From: an uncultured Verrucomicrobiota bacterium
GTDB lineage: Bacteria > Verrucomicrobiota > Verrucomicrobiia > Verrucomicrobiales > Verrucomicrobiaceae
NCBI GenBank assembly: GCA_903838675.1
Contig: CAILZI010000236.1
Coordinates: 1-54,657, forward strand
Length of the DNA stretch: 54,657 bases
Reading direction: 5' to 3'
In this document: piece by piece, positions 1 to 7,331 of the stretch
Numbering within the stretch: position 1 is the stretch's first letter
Layout of the letters: every line of letters begins with the position of its first letter
The notes under the pieces: model-generated
Seen by the model: the letters and a program-made list of their open reading frames with translations, nothing else
The model's database searches: none
What the model was told of the DNA's origin: nothing
Translations under genes and position numbers: made by a program

Positions 1-1
1 A

Positions 2-73
2 AAGAGCGGCACTCCTGACAATGCTTTCACCACCGTCCTCTACGGCGGCGTGACCCTCAGCATTCGCTTCTAA
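2..73 (+). CDS. C-terminal end of an outer-membrane beta-barrel protein (partial)
   Basis: Only the last 23 codons lie in the window, ending in TAA at 71-73. The peptide ends VLYGGVTLSIRF. Alternating hydrophobic residues and a terminal Phe are the usual last beta-strand signature recognised by the BAM machinery. The next gene downstream ends in the same way (GTKLSFAF), so the two may be related porin-like proteins. The 5' part lies outside the window and the exact family cannot be told from this fragment. A strong terminator follows 40 bases later. Confidence 0.6.
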   Translation, partial: KSGTPDNAFTTVLYGGVTLSIRF

Positions 74-113
74 TTCAAATCGTTCTCTGAACGATTCAAC
101 CCTTCAAGGTTAA

Positions 114-149
114 CCTCCCGGCGCAAGCCGGGAGGTTTTTTTTGTTTTT
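114..149 (+). terminator. Rho-independent terminator after the first barrel gene
   Basis: A perfect 9-bp stem, CCTCCCGGC at 114-122 and GCCGGGAGG at 127-135, encloses a GCAA tetraloop. It is followed directly by eight T residues and then G and five more T. This is a textbook intrinsic terminator on the + strand. Confidence 0.93.
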
Positions 150-874
150 AATGATGTATCTTCTGCGCGCATGCATGCCTCATTAACTCTGTCATTGGCG
201 TGCCGGTTTGAACAGACCTCAAAGCCTTCCTTCCTGCATGCTCAAGTGCGCCCACTGATGGCCTGATCCAGCTTACGGATGCCGGCTTATCCATCACCTC
301 TCATGCATGATGTTGCTGCAAGTACGACTTCAGGCCTTGAATGCAGATGTTGGCAAATGAGTGAAAAAGCGGCCCGGTTGCTGTGCAACTCGACTGTTTT
401 TCTTCAAGAACGACTGTCTTCGAAACTTGGCCTCAAAATTAAAGGCGTATGGAATATTGCCTTTTGTAAAACTAATTTCTCCTCGACTGCTCCATCGGTG
501 GATCGACTTTTGGAACTCATCTACACCTGCAGCGGCGATCTAGGGACAAAACCGCCGTGCAGATGCTCGCAGGATTTCAGGATACGTTGCAGGCCTTTGC
601 TAGGGCGCCTCGCCGACGAACGTCCGTGAACTTCGTATTCGAAAATGAGTTTTGCGCAGGACTATATCTCTCAGAGGCTGCGTCCGCTTGGCCCACTTAG
701 TTTCCGAATGCCTGAGCGCATTATTTTTACTTATTCTTGATTCACACAACAGAAATTATGGAATTAGGATCTCCCACCAACATGGCACGACACCTGCTCT
801 GTCATATTATCGCTGCACTGCCTTCCCGGCCGCTCAGCGCCTCAACACCAACAATAACTAAACTCGACCAACAC
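150..874. other. Gene-poor interval of about 725 bases
   Basis: No convincing gene is seen between the terminator and the barrel gene at 875. The open frames here (279-629, 361-543, 652-861) have no recognisable motif, signal peptide or codon bias like the neighbours, and they overlap each other. The interval is visibly less GC-rich than the coding sequence around it. It presumably holds the promoter and leader of the barrel gene, but no clear -35/-10 pair could be picked out. Confidence 0.5.
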
Positions 875-1825
875 ATGAAGCCCAAAAGCATGACATCATT
901 CATTGCCAAGTCGGTGACCGTTCTTGCTGCCTGTGCAGCGCTGAACGCCTCTGCCGGCACATCCGCCCCCGCTAAAAATCCCGTCCCTGTGGAAGAAAAA
1001 TCAGGCGCTCTCTTCGAATCGATCGGAGCCACCTTCGACGCCGGTTACGACAGCCGCTACTACTTCCGCGGACTTTGGTTCGCAGACAACATCATGTGGT
1101 CCGCCCTCAACATCAGCATCCCGATCACTTCGAAGCTGACCTGGGGCATCGGTGGCGCTTACATCAACTCCACCGGCACTCCGTTCCCAAATAACGGAAG
1201 CACTGGCGGTGTCGGTCAGTATTCCAAGCAGGGATTCCAATATTCGGAAGCCGACGCTCTCACCAATCTGAACTACGACGCGGGTTGGGCCAAATTCGGA
1301 ATGCAGTACCAATACTACTTCTATCCAGATAACTACGGTGGCAGCTTCAATGGCAAGCCAAACGCCCTTCAGGACCCTGAGTTCGCACTCAAAGGCGCTG
1401 GAGAACTTGGCTGGACCATGGTTGTGCCGATTAAGGCCTTCAACATCTATGCCGGTTACTACTATGACTTCCGAGTCAATGGTTCCTACATCGCCCTCGG
1501 TGCTGATTACACCTTCAAAGTCACTGATTGGCTGAGCATCGTTCCTTCGGTCAACACCGGCTATGGCATCGACTACTACACCGGCAACGGTTCCGGCAAC
1601 ATTGCTGGTGGCGGTGTGGCTGGCAACAACGGCCAGAGCCTGAACAACGCTTCACGTTCCGGTTTCACCCACGTTCTCTACACGATCGCCGTGCCGATCA
1701 AGCTGACCAAGTCTGTGACCCTCACCACCTATGCGGCGATGAACCACGGCGAAAAGCTTCGTACCCAGCTCAACACGACTCAGAACGAGATCTACTGGGG
1801 AACCAAGCTTAGCTTCGCGTTCTAA
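875..1825 (+). CDS. Secreted outer-membrane beta-barrel (porin-like) protein
   Basis: The protein is about 316 residues. The start at 875 was chosen because it gives a normal signal peptide: a basic start (MKPKSMTSFIAKS), a hydrophobic core (VTVLAACAALNA) and an SAG cleavage area. The frame stays open upstream to 737, but that extension does not look like protein; ATG 890 is another possible start. The mature part is rich in Tyr, Gly, Asn and aromatic alternation (YDSRYYFRGLWFAD, GMQYQYYFYPDNYGG, YAGYYYDFRVNG) and ends in Phe (GTKLSFAF). This is typical of outer-membrane barrels of about 12-16 strands. Substrate is unknown. It is flanked by its own terminator, so it is probably monocistronic. 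Confidence 0.75.
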   Translation: MKPKSMTSFIAKSVTVLAACAALNASAGTSAPAKNPVPVEEKSGALFESIGATFDAGYDSRYYFRGLWFADNIMWSALNISIPITSKLTWGIGGAYINSTGTPFPNNGSTGGVGQYSKQGFQYSEADALTNLNYDAGWAKFGMQYQYYFYPDNYGGSFNGKPNALQDPEFALKGAGELGWTMVVPIKAFNIYAGYYYDFRVNGSYIALGADYTFKVTDWLSIVPSVNTGYGIDYYTGNGSGNIAGGGVAGNNGQSLNNASRSGFTHVLYTIAVPIKLTKSVTLTTYAAMNHGEKLRTQLNTTQNEIYWGTKLSFAF

Positions 1826-1871
1826 TTCCTTGGGGTTTAACACCCTGTTCAAACATATCTATTAGGTTGGG

Positions 1872-1908
1872 GCTCCCGATCAGTTCGCTGATCGGGAGCT
1901 TTTGTTTT
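1872..1908 (+). terminator. Rho-independent terminator after the second barrel gene
   Basis: A perfect 12-bp stem, GCTCCCGATCAG at 1872-1883 and CTGATCGGGAGC at 1888-1899, encloses a TTCG tetraloop. It is followed by TTTTGTTTT. The very stable UUCG loop and the T tract make this a strong terminator. Confidence 0.95.
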
Positions 1909-1944
1909 GGCGCTGGACGTCTTCCCGTTTAGCATCCGGGCTGC

Positions 1945-3621
1945 ATGACTGAACATAAGCTCAATTGGAACTCGAATAATCTCACCCACGGCTGGCAGCG
2001 CGGCGTCACCGCCTTCTTCTGGGGCCTGGGTTTCAAGCCCGAAGATTTTGACAAGGCGCAGATTGGCATCGGCACGCCGCTGCTCGACGGCAACATCTGC
2101 AATGTCCACGCGCACGAGCTGGCCCAGCTCATCGCCCAAGGCTGCAAAGAAGCTGGACTCATCGGCTTCCCCTTCGGCGTCTCGCCTGTAAGTGATAACA
2201 TCACACAGGGAAATGTGGGCGGCGCAGCCTCCCTTTGCTCGCGCAATCTCATGGCCAACGGCGCCGAGATGATCTGCACCTCGCACTGCTATGATGCACT
2301 GATCGGCCTGCATCACTGCGACAAAAACGGCCCGGCCTTCGCCATGGCCCTCGCGCGCACCAATTATCCCGGCCTCATCGTCAATGGGGGCAGCATCATG
2401 CCCGGCTGCCACAAAGGACACTCCACCTCCATCCTCGACGTGTATGATGCCGCTGCGAAGGAAAAACAGGGGACAATGAGCTACGAGGAATCCGAGCAGA
2501 TCATCCGTACTGCCTGCCCTGGTGCAGGTGGCTGCGGCATCGCCGCCTCCTTCAATACCTGGGGCATCGCCCTTGAGGCCATGGGCCTAAGTCTTCCAGA
2601 CACCTCCTCCATGCCGGCCATCGAAGCTGGCAAACGTGAGGAATGCCTGCGCGTCGGCAAAGCCGTGCGCCGCCTGCTGGAAATGAACCTGCGCCCGCGG
2701 GACATCATCACCAAGGCTTCCATTACCAATGCCATGACCGCCATCGCCGCCATCGGTGGTTCCACCAATGGCGTGCTGCACATCCTCGCCGTCGCCCGTG
2801 AAGCAGGTGTCGATTTCACCCTGCGTGATGTGCAGGCCATCGTCCGCCGCACGCCCGTCCTGTGCAATTTCGCGCCGCGAGGACGTGGCACCATGGTGGA
2901 TCTGCATCGTCTCGGCGGCACCACCATGCTGCTGAAGCACATCATGAAAACCGGCCTGCTGGATGGCTCCTGCATCACCGTCACCGGTCAGACACTGGCA
3001 GAAAATCTCGCCCACGCCGCCGAAGTGCCCTTCCCCAATGAACTCGTCGCACCCATCGACGCGCCGTTCAAAAAATTCGCCGACATTCAGATCTGCTTTG
3101 GCAACCTCGCCCCCGACGGCATCGTCTTCAAAGTTTCCTCCATGGAAGAGCCCAAATTCCGTGGCAAAGCCATCTGCTTCCATGATTCCAAGGGCGTCTC
3201 CGATGCCGCCGCCGCTGGTCGCATCCAGCCCGGCCACATTGTGGTCATTCGTGGCTGCGGTCCTGTGGCATCGGGCATGCCTGAAATGCACGTGGCCAGC
3301 GCCGCGCTCGCAGTGCCGGAGCTTTATGGCAAGGTCGCCCTGATTTCTGACACTCGCGTCTCCGGTGTTTCCAGCGGTGCCGTAGGCGTCCATTGCAGCC
3401 CGGAAGCAGCCGTGGGCGGCCCCATTTCCGTGGTGGAAGATGGCGACGAAATCGAATTCGACCTGCTTGCAGGCACCATTCACGTCCTCGCAGATCTCGA
3501 TGCTCGTCCGCGCACGATCTTCCCCATCAGCCATCCCTTCGGCTACCTCGCCGACTTTGCCTCCACCGTGACCCAGGCCCACCAGGGCTGCGTTCCGCGC
3601 TGGGTGGCTGATCGCAAATAA
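1945..3621 (+). CDS. IlvD/Edd-family dehydratase, YjhG/YagF-like (probable sugar-acid dehydratase)
   Basis: The protein is 558 residues, the normal size for the IlvD/Edd family, which removes water from dihydroxy or sugar acids using an iron-sulfur cluster. Three cysteines sit where the family's cluster ligands lie: C52 (GNICN), C125 (HHCDKNGP) and C197 (GAGGCG). It is a paralogue of the canonical ilvD at 23176-24894, but diverges at key places. The canonical CDKNMPG is CDKNGPA. The GRFSGG motif carrying the catalytic serine is TRVSGVSSGA, and GPKGGPGMREM is replaced by GPVASGMPEM. The SGVS-GA and GMPE features resemble YjhG/YagF-type xylonate dehydratases, so a sugar acid is a likelier substrate than dihydroxyisovalerate. 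It converges on pdxA with a 6-base gap. Confidence 0.8.
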   Translation: MTEHKLNWNSNNLTHGWQRGVTAFFWGLGFKPEDFDKAQIGIGTPLLDGNICNVHAHELAQLIAQGCKEAGLIGFPFGVSPVSDNITQGNVGGAASLCSRNLMANGAEMICTSHCYDALIGLHHCDKNGPAFAMALARTNYPGLIVNGGSIMPGCHKGHSTSILDVYDAAAKEKQGTMSYEESEQIIRTACPGAGGCGIAASFNTWGIALEAMGLSLPDTSSMPAIEAGKREECLRVGKAVRRLLEMNLRPRDIITKASITNAMTAIAAIGGSTNGVLHILAVAREAGVDFTLRDVQAIVRRTPVLCNFAPRGRGTMVDLHRLGGTTMLLKHIMKTGLLDGSCITVTGQTLAENLAHAAEVPFPNELVAPIDAPFKKFADIQICFGNLAPDGIVFKVSSMEEPKFRGKAICFHDSKGVSDAAAAGRIQPGHIVVIRGCGPVASGMPEMHVASAALAVPELYGKVALISDTRVSGVSSGAVGVHCSPEAAVGGPISVVEDGDEIEFDLLAGTIHVLADLDARPRTIFPISHPFGYLADFASTVTQAHQGCVPRWVADRK

Positions 3622-3627
3622 GTCTCT

Positions 3628-4623
3628 TCAAGACGCCATCTTGGCCGCCAGCAGCACAGCCTCCACGAGGCTGCGTCCGTTGGCTTTACCCTGCCATGCG
3701 ATGTCGCACGCCGTGCCGTGATCCACACTCGTGCGCGGCACCGGCAGCCCCAGCGTGGTGTTCACCGCCGTGTCAAACGCCAGCGCCTTCAGCGGAATGA
3801 GCGCCTGATCATGATAGAGGCAGATGTAGGCGTCCACCATACGACGCTTTGGTGCAATGAAGGCTGTGTCAGGCGGCAGAGGCCCTTCAACGATGTGCCC
3901 CTTCGCACGCGCCGCTTCAATGGCAGGCACAATGATGGATTCTTCTTCACCACGACCAAACAAACCGTGCTCACCCGCATGCGGATTGAGGCCGCACACC
4001 GCGATGCGCGGTTTCTTGCCACGCACACGCTGCACCGCCTCGGCGGTCAGTTCGATCACATCCAGGATGCGCTGGGTCGTCAGCACAGGCACCACATCCT
4101 GATAACCAATGTGCACCGTCACCAGGCTGCAGATCATTTCCTCGGAGAAAAAGGTCATGCAAGAACGCTCCGCCGACATTTTCTCCGCAAACATCTCTGT
4201 GTGGCCCGGATACTTGATGCCCGCAGCATGCAGCGCCTCCTTGTTCAATGGTGCCGTCGCCACGGCGGCAACCTGTTTTGCCAAGGCGGCCTCGATGCTC
4301 TTTTCTACGTAGCGATAACCCGCCGCACCCGTCTTGGCGCTGACAGTGCCCGGCGTGAAATCCTCCGCATCAAAACCATAGAGGTCCAGCACCGCCGGCT
4401 CGTCAAGGCTGTCACATTTTTCCGCCCATCCAATTTCACTGATGATACGCTTCGGCGCTGGGAGCCCTGTCTGCCGCGCGCAGCGCGAAAGCAGTCGTGC
4501 GTCACCAAACACCACGGGTGTCACCTGCTTCGTCACCTCTTCATTGGCGAGCAGTTGCAGACAGATTTCAGGACCGACCCCCGCAGGGTCGCCCATGGTG
4601 ATGGCAATGAGTGGTTTCGGCAT
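3628..4623 (-). CDS. pdxA: 4-hydroxythreonine-4-phosphate dehydrogenase PdxA
   Basis: The protein is 331 residues. PdxA oxidises 4-phosphohydroxy-L-threonine with NAD in the DXP-dependent route to pyridoxal phosphate. It has the N-terminal ITMGDPAGVGPEI motif (8-20), PGHTEMFAE with His141, and the three metal-binding histidines at H171 (VTVHIG), H215 (NPHAGE) and H271 (YHDQ). It lies 16 bases after the alpha/beta hydrolase and is probably the last gene of the PSD1-DUF1501 operon. Some family members (PdxA2) act on D-threonate or D-erythronate phosphate. The convergent sugar-acid dehydratase makes that worth considering, but the usual partner kinase of the DUF1537 family is not in this window. 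Confidence 0.85.
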   Translation of the reverse strand: MPKPLIAITMGDPAGVGPEICLQLLANEEVTKQVTPVVFGDARLLSRCARQTGLPAPKRIISEIGWAEKCDSLDEPAVLDLYGFDAEDFTPGTVSAKTGAAGYRYVEKSIEAALAKQVAAVATAPLNKEALHAAGIKYPGHTEMFAEKMSAERSCMTFFSEEMICSLVTVHIGYQDVVPVLTTQRILDVIELTAEAVQRVRGKKPRIAVCGLNPHAGEHGLFGRGEEESIIVPAIEAARAKGHIVEGPLPPDTAFIAPKRRMVDAYICLYHDQALIPLKALAFDTAVNTTLGLPVPRTSVDHGTACDIAWQGKANGRSLVEAVLLAAKMAS

Positions 4624-4639
4624 GAACCGTCACTCTGGC

Positions 4640-5482
4640 TCAACGCAGCACCTTGTCGAGAAACTTGGCAACGATGGCCGTGCGTTCATCGTCATAGAAC
4701 TCCTTGCCGCCATGCTTGCTGCCGGGCATGACGATCAACGTCACCGGCAAACCCAGGGCCTCATAAGCTTTCGCCAGTTCCTGCGACTGTGGCGGCGGCA
4801 TCTGCGGATCAGCATCACCATGAATGAGCAGCAGTGGCGGATCCTTCTTGTCAAGGTGGGCCACCGGACTCGCCAGCTTTGCAAGCTCGGGCTTTTGTTC
4901 CGGGGTATCTCCCAGCAGCAGTTTCAGCGCTGGAATTCGCATCTCAAGGCCACGCGGCGTGCTCTGTGAGAGAATCGTTTCCAAATTCGAAGCACCGAAA
5001 AAGCTCACAATGACCTGCACGTCGCTGCTTTGATCCAGATGTTCACCAACTTTGCCCTCCAGCTCTGGGCTCCCGTTGCTCACACCCACCAGAGCCGCCA
5101 GATGCCCACCTGCTGATGAACCCAGGATGCCAATCTTGGTGGCGTTGATGTGAAACACTCCGGCATTGGCCCGCAGAAAACGAATCGCCGCCTTGATGTC
5201 ATGCACCTGCGCCGGAAACACCGCCTGCGTGGACAACCGGTAATCCACGCTCGCAATGGCGTAGCCCTGATCGAGCAGCTTGCCGATCGGCACATCCTTC
5301 TTCGATCCTCCCCGCCACCCGCCGCCATGCACATACACGATCAACGGCGGATTCCCCCCCTGCGGACGATGCAGGTCCAGCTTGAGCGAAACATCTCCCA
5401 CCTTGGCATATTCGATGTCCGCCTGGGTGTCCGCCAGTGCCGCAGTGGTGAGTAGAACCAGAGAACAAATGAACTTCATCAT
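4640..5482 (-). CDS. Secreted alpha/beta hydrolase (esterase/lipase, HSL/BD-FAE type)
   Basis: The protein is 280 residues. The start at 5482 forms an ATGA overlap with the stop of the upstream gene and gives a signal peptide (MMKFICSLVLLTTAALA). The frame is open further upstream, but that part overlaps the RibK-like gene. Family marks are the oxyanion motif HGGGW (52-56), the nucleophile elbow GSSAGG with Ser123, the acid region HGDADPQMPP and a C-terminal SKHGG histidine. The family cleaves carboxyl esters and is common among exported carbohydrate esterases of Planctomycetes and Verrucomicrobia. The substrate is not deducible. It is the fourth gene of a five-gene leftward operon. Confidence 0.85.
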   Translation of the reverse strand: MMKFICSLVLLTTAALADTQADIEYAKVGDVSLKLDLHRPQGGNPPLIVYVHGGGWRGGSKKDVPIGKLLDQGYAIASVDYRLSTQAVFPAQVHDIKAAIRFLRANAGVFHINATKIGILGSSAGGHLAALVGVSNGSPELEGKVGEHLDQSSDVQVIVSFFGASNLETILSQSTPRGLEMRIPALKLLLGDTPEQKPELAKLASPVAHLDKKDPPLLLIHGDADPQMPPPQSQELAKAYEALGLPVTLIVMPGSKHGGKEFYDDERTAIVAKFLDKVLR

Positions 5483-5922
5483 GCTTCGATCATCATCTGC
5501 TCCACAGGTACTTCCAGTTTGATTTTCGTTCCATAGCTCAGACCCTCCGACCAGGGCAGCAGCAGTTCCAGCACGTCCGGCTTCTGAAAATGCACCGGCT
5601 TCGTTTCGGGATGCGGATGATAAATCCAACCATAAACCGGCACAGCTCCTTCACGGTGCACGGCGACATCAAAGAACGAAAAATCCTCCGCCGGATCTTC
5701 GGGATGCCACTTCAGCGCCCGAAACGTATGCCGCGGCTGCACCACTCGATAACTCAACGGTGCAATGCTCACATTCAGCGTGCCGGGATAAAACGCGCTC
5801 AGATCAAGTCCGAGCTCTGCAAAAAACGGGAGCTGCATGCGCAGCGTGCCACCGGGAAAACGAGGATTTCCATTCAAACCGGAGGCCACACGATGGCCTT
5901 GAACAATGGTGGCGGGGATCAT
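5479..5922 (-). CDS. RibK/DUF120-like protein (resembles archaeal CTP-dependent riboflavin kinase)
   Basis: The protein is 147 residues. Start 5922 was chosen because its ATG overlaps the stop of the DUF1501 gene (ATGA); the frame opens nine codons earlier. Several blocks match my recollection of the archaeal riboflavin kinase RibK in order: RVASGLNGN (compare VVSGLGEG), FFAELGLDLSAFYPGTLNV (compare the PY-GTLN signature), an ED..FFDVAV strand, and a C-terminal DVLELLLPWSEGLSYGT like the RibK end with its 'L.DGD' turn. RibK folds as a cradle-loop barrel and phosphorylates riboflavin with CTP. Enzyme activity here is an inference. It could be a non-catalytic relative. It is translationally coupled on both sides. 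Confidence 0.6.
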   Translation of the reverse strand: MIPATIVQGHRVASGLNGNPRFPGGTLRMQLPFFAELGLDLSAFYPGTLNVSIAPLSYRVVQPRHTFRALKWHPEDPAEDFSFFDVAVHREGAVPVYGWIYHPHPETKPVHFQKPDVLELLLPWSEGLSYGTKIKLEVPVEQMMIEA

Positions 5923-7331
5923 ACCAATATCTGCTTGATCACATGACACGGCTCCACGCCAGTCAGCTTAAAGTCGAGGCCCGCTTTGCTAAAAGTGAGA
6001 CGCTCGTGGTCAATGCCCAGACAATGAAGAATCGTCGCCTGCAGATCAGCCACGTGAGTCTCATCCTCAATGATGTTAAAGCCCATCTCATCGGTCGCGC
6101 CGAGGGTGACACCACCTTTGATGCCCCCACCGGCCATCCACATGGTAAACGCCTGCGGATGGTGGTCACGTCCCAGGCTCCGACCCAGCGACACACTGGC
6201 CTCCACCATCGGCGTGCGTCCGAATTCACCACCCCAGACTACCAGCGTGCTGTCGAGCAGGCCGCGTTGTTTGAGGTCTTTGATCAGCGCGGCACTGGCC
6301 TGGTCTGTGATGCCGCAGTTCTTCTTCACATTGCCCGCCACATCGCTGTGCGCATCCCAGCCTTCGTTGTAGATGTTGATGAAGCGCACGCCGCGCTCGA
6401 CCATGCGCCGTGCCAGCAGGCAGGCACGAGCGAAGGACGGCACCTTCGGATCGCAGCCATACATTTTCAGCGTTGCCTCATCTTCCTTGGTGAGGTCCAT
6501 CAGCTCCGGTGCCGAGCTTTGCAGACGGTAGGCCATCTCGTAATTCGCAATGCGTGTGCCCGTTTCACTGTCGCCATCGAGTTTGAGACGTCGCTGGTTC
6601 ATCGCGTTGATGAGTTCAATCGTGTCACGTTGCGTGCCCGCCTCGATGCCCTGCGGCGTGCTCACATTCAAGATGGGATCCCCCGTGTTGCGGAAGCGCG
6701 TGCCAGAATACACGCTGGGCAGAAAGCCGCTGCTCCAGCAGGCCGCGCCACCACTGATACCGCTGCCGGTGCTCATCACCACAAACGAAGGCAGATCCCG
6801 TGTCTCAGCCCCCAGGCCATACGTGATCCACGAGCCCATGCTGGGCCGTCCCGGCTGGGAAAAGCCCGTGTTCATGTAAATCTGTGCCGGCGCGTGATTG
6901 AACTGCGTCGTGCGGCAGGATTTCACTATGGCGATGTCGTCCACCACCGACGCCAGATGCGGCAGCATCTCAGAGAGCTCCGCTCCACACTGCCCATGCT
7001 TCGCAAACTTGTAGCGCGGCCCCAGCACCGCTGCGTCCGGCCGGATGAAAGCGTAACGCTGTCCCCCGATGATCGAAGGCGGCAGCGGCTTGCCTTCATA
7101 TTTCGTCAGCATGGGTTTGTTGTCGAACAGCTCAAGCTGCGACGGCGCACCCGCCATGAACATGTGGATGACCGCTTTGGCCTTCGGTGGGAAATGCGTC
7201 GCGGCGGCGACGTTCGGACTCTGCGTCACGCCGTATGCAGACTCCGCCAGCAGCGATGCCAGAGCGATCTTGCCCGTACCAATGGCGCAGTCCTGGAAGA
7301 AGTGACGACGAGTGATGTTGGAAGTGTTCAT
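5919..7331 (-). CDS. DUF1501 family Tat-exported protein
   Basis: The protein is 470 residues. A twin-arginine signal opens it (RRHFFQD at 8-14, then a hydrophobic stretch), so it is exported folded. The sulfatase/alkaline-phosphatase-like DUF1501 body shows the segments HMFMAGAPSQLELFDNKP, FVVMSTGSG, VVWGGEFGRTP and DHHPQAFTMWMAGGG. DUF1501 genes in Planctomycetes and Verrucomicrobia normally sit beside a PSD1 cytochrome gene, as here (ATGA overlap with it). Their biochemical role is unknown. Proposed roles involve breakdown of complex polysaccharides. The GEFGRTP and DHHP motifs point to a metal site. Confidence 0.92.
   Translation of the reverse strand: MNTSNITRRHFFQDCAIGTGKIALASLLAESAYGVTQSPNVAAATHFPPKAKAVIHMFMAGAPSQLELFDNKPMLTKYEGKPLPPSIIGGQRYAFIRPDAAVLGPRYKFAKHGQCGAELSEMLPHLASVVDDIAIVKSCRTTQFNHAPAQIYMNTGFSQPGRPSMGSWITYGLGAETRDLPSFVVMSTGSGISGGAACWSSGFLPSVYSGTRFRNTGDPILNVSTPQGIEAGTQRDTIELINAMNQRRLKLDGDSETGTRIANYEMAYRLQSSAPELMDLTKEDEATLKMYGCDPKVPSFARACLLARRMVERGVRFINIYNEGWDAHSDVAGNVKKNCGITDQASAALIKDLKQRGLLDSTLVVWGGEFGRTPMVEASVSLGRSLGRDHHPQAFTMWMAGGGIKGGVTLGATDEMGFNIIEDETHVADLQATILHCLGIDHERLTFSKAGLDFKLTGVEPCHVIKQILV

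Noticed and set aside
279..629. Possible 116-codon gene in the interval after the first terminator
   Set aside because: No motif, no signal peptide, no neighbour with the same trend in codon use, and overlapping alternatives of similar quality.
2587..3582. Open frame of 331 codons on the - strand
   Set aside because: It is antisense to the YjhG/YagF-like dehydratase and shows no coding signature.
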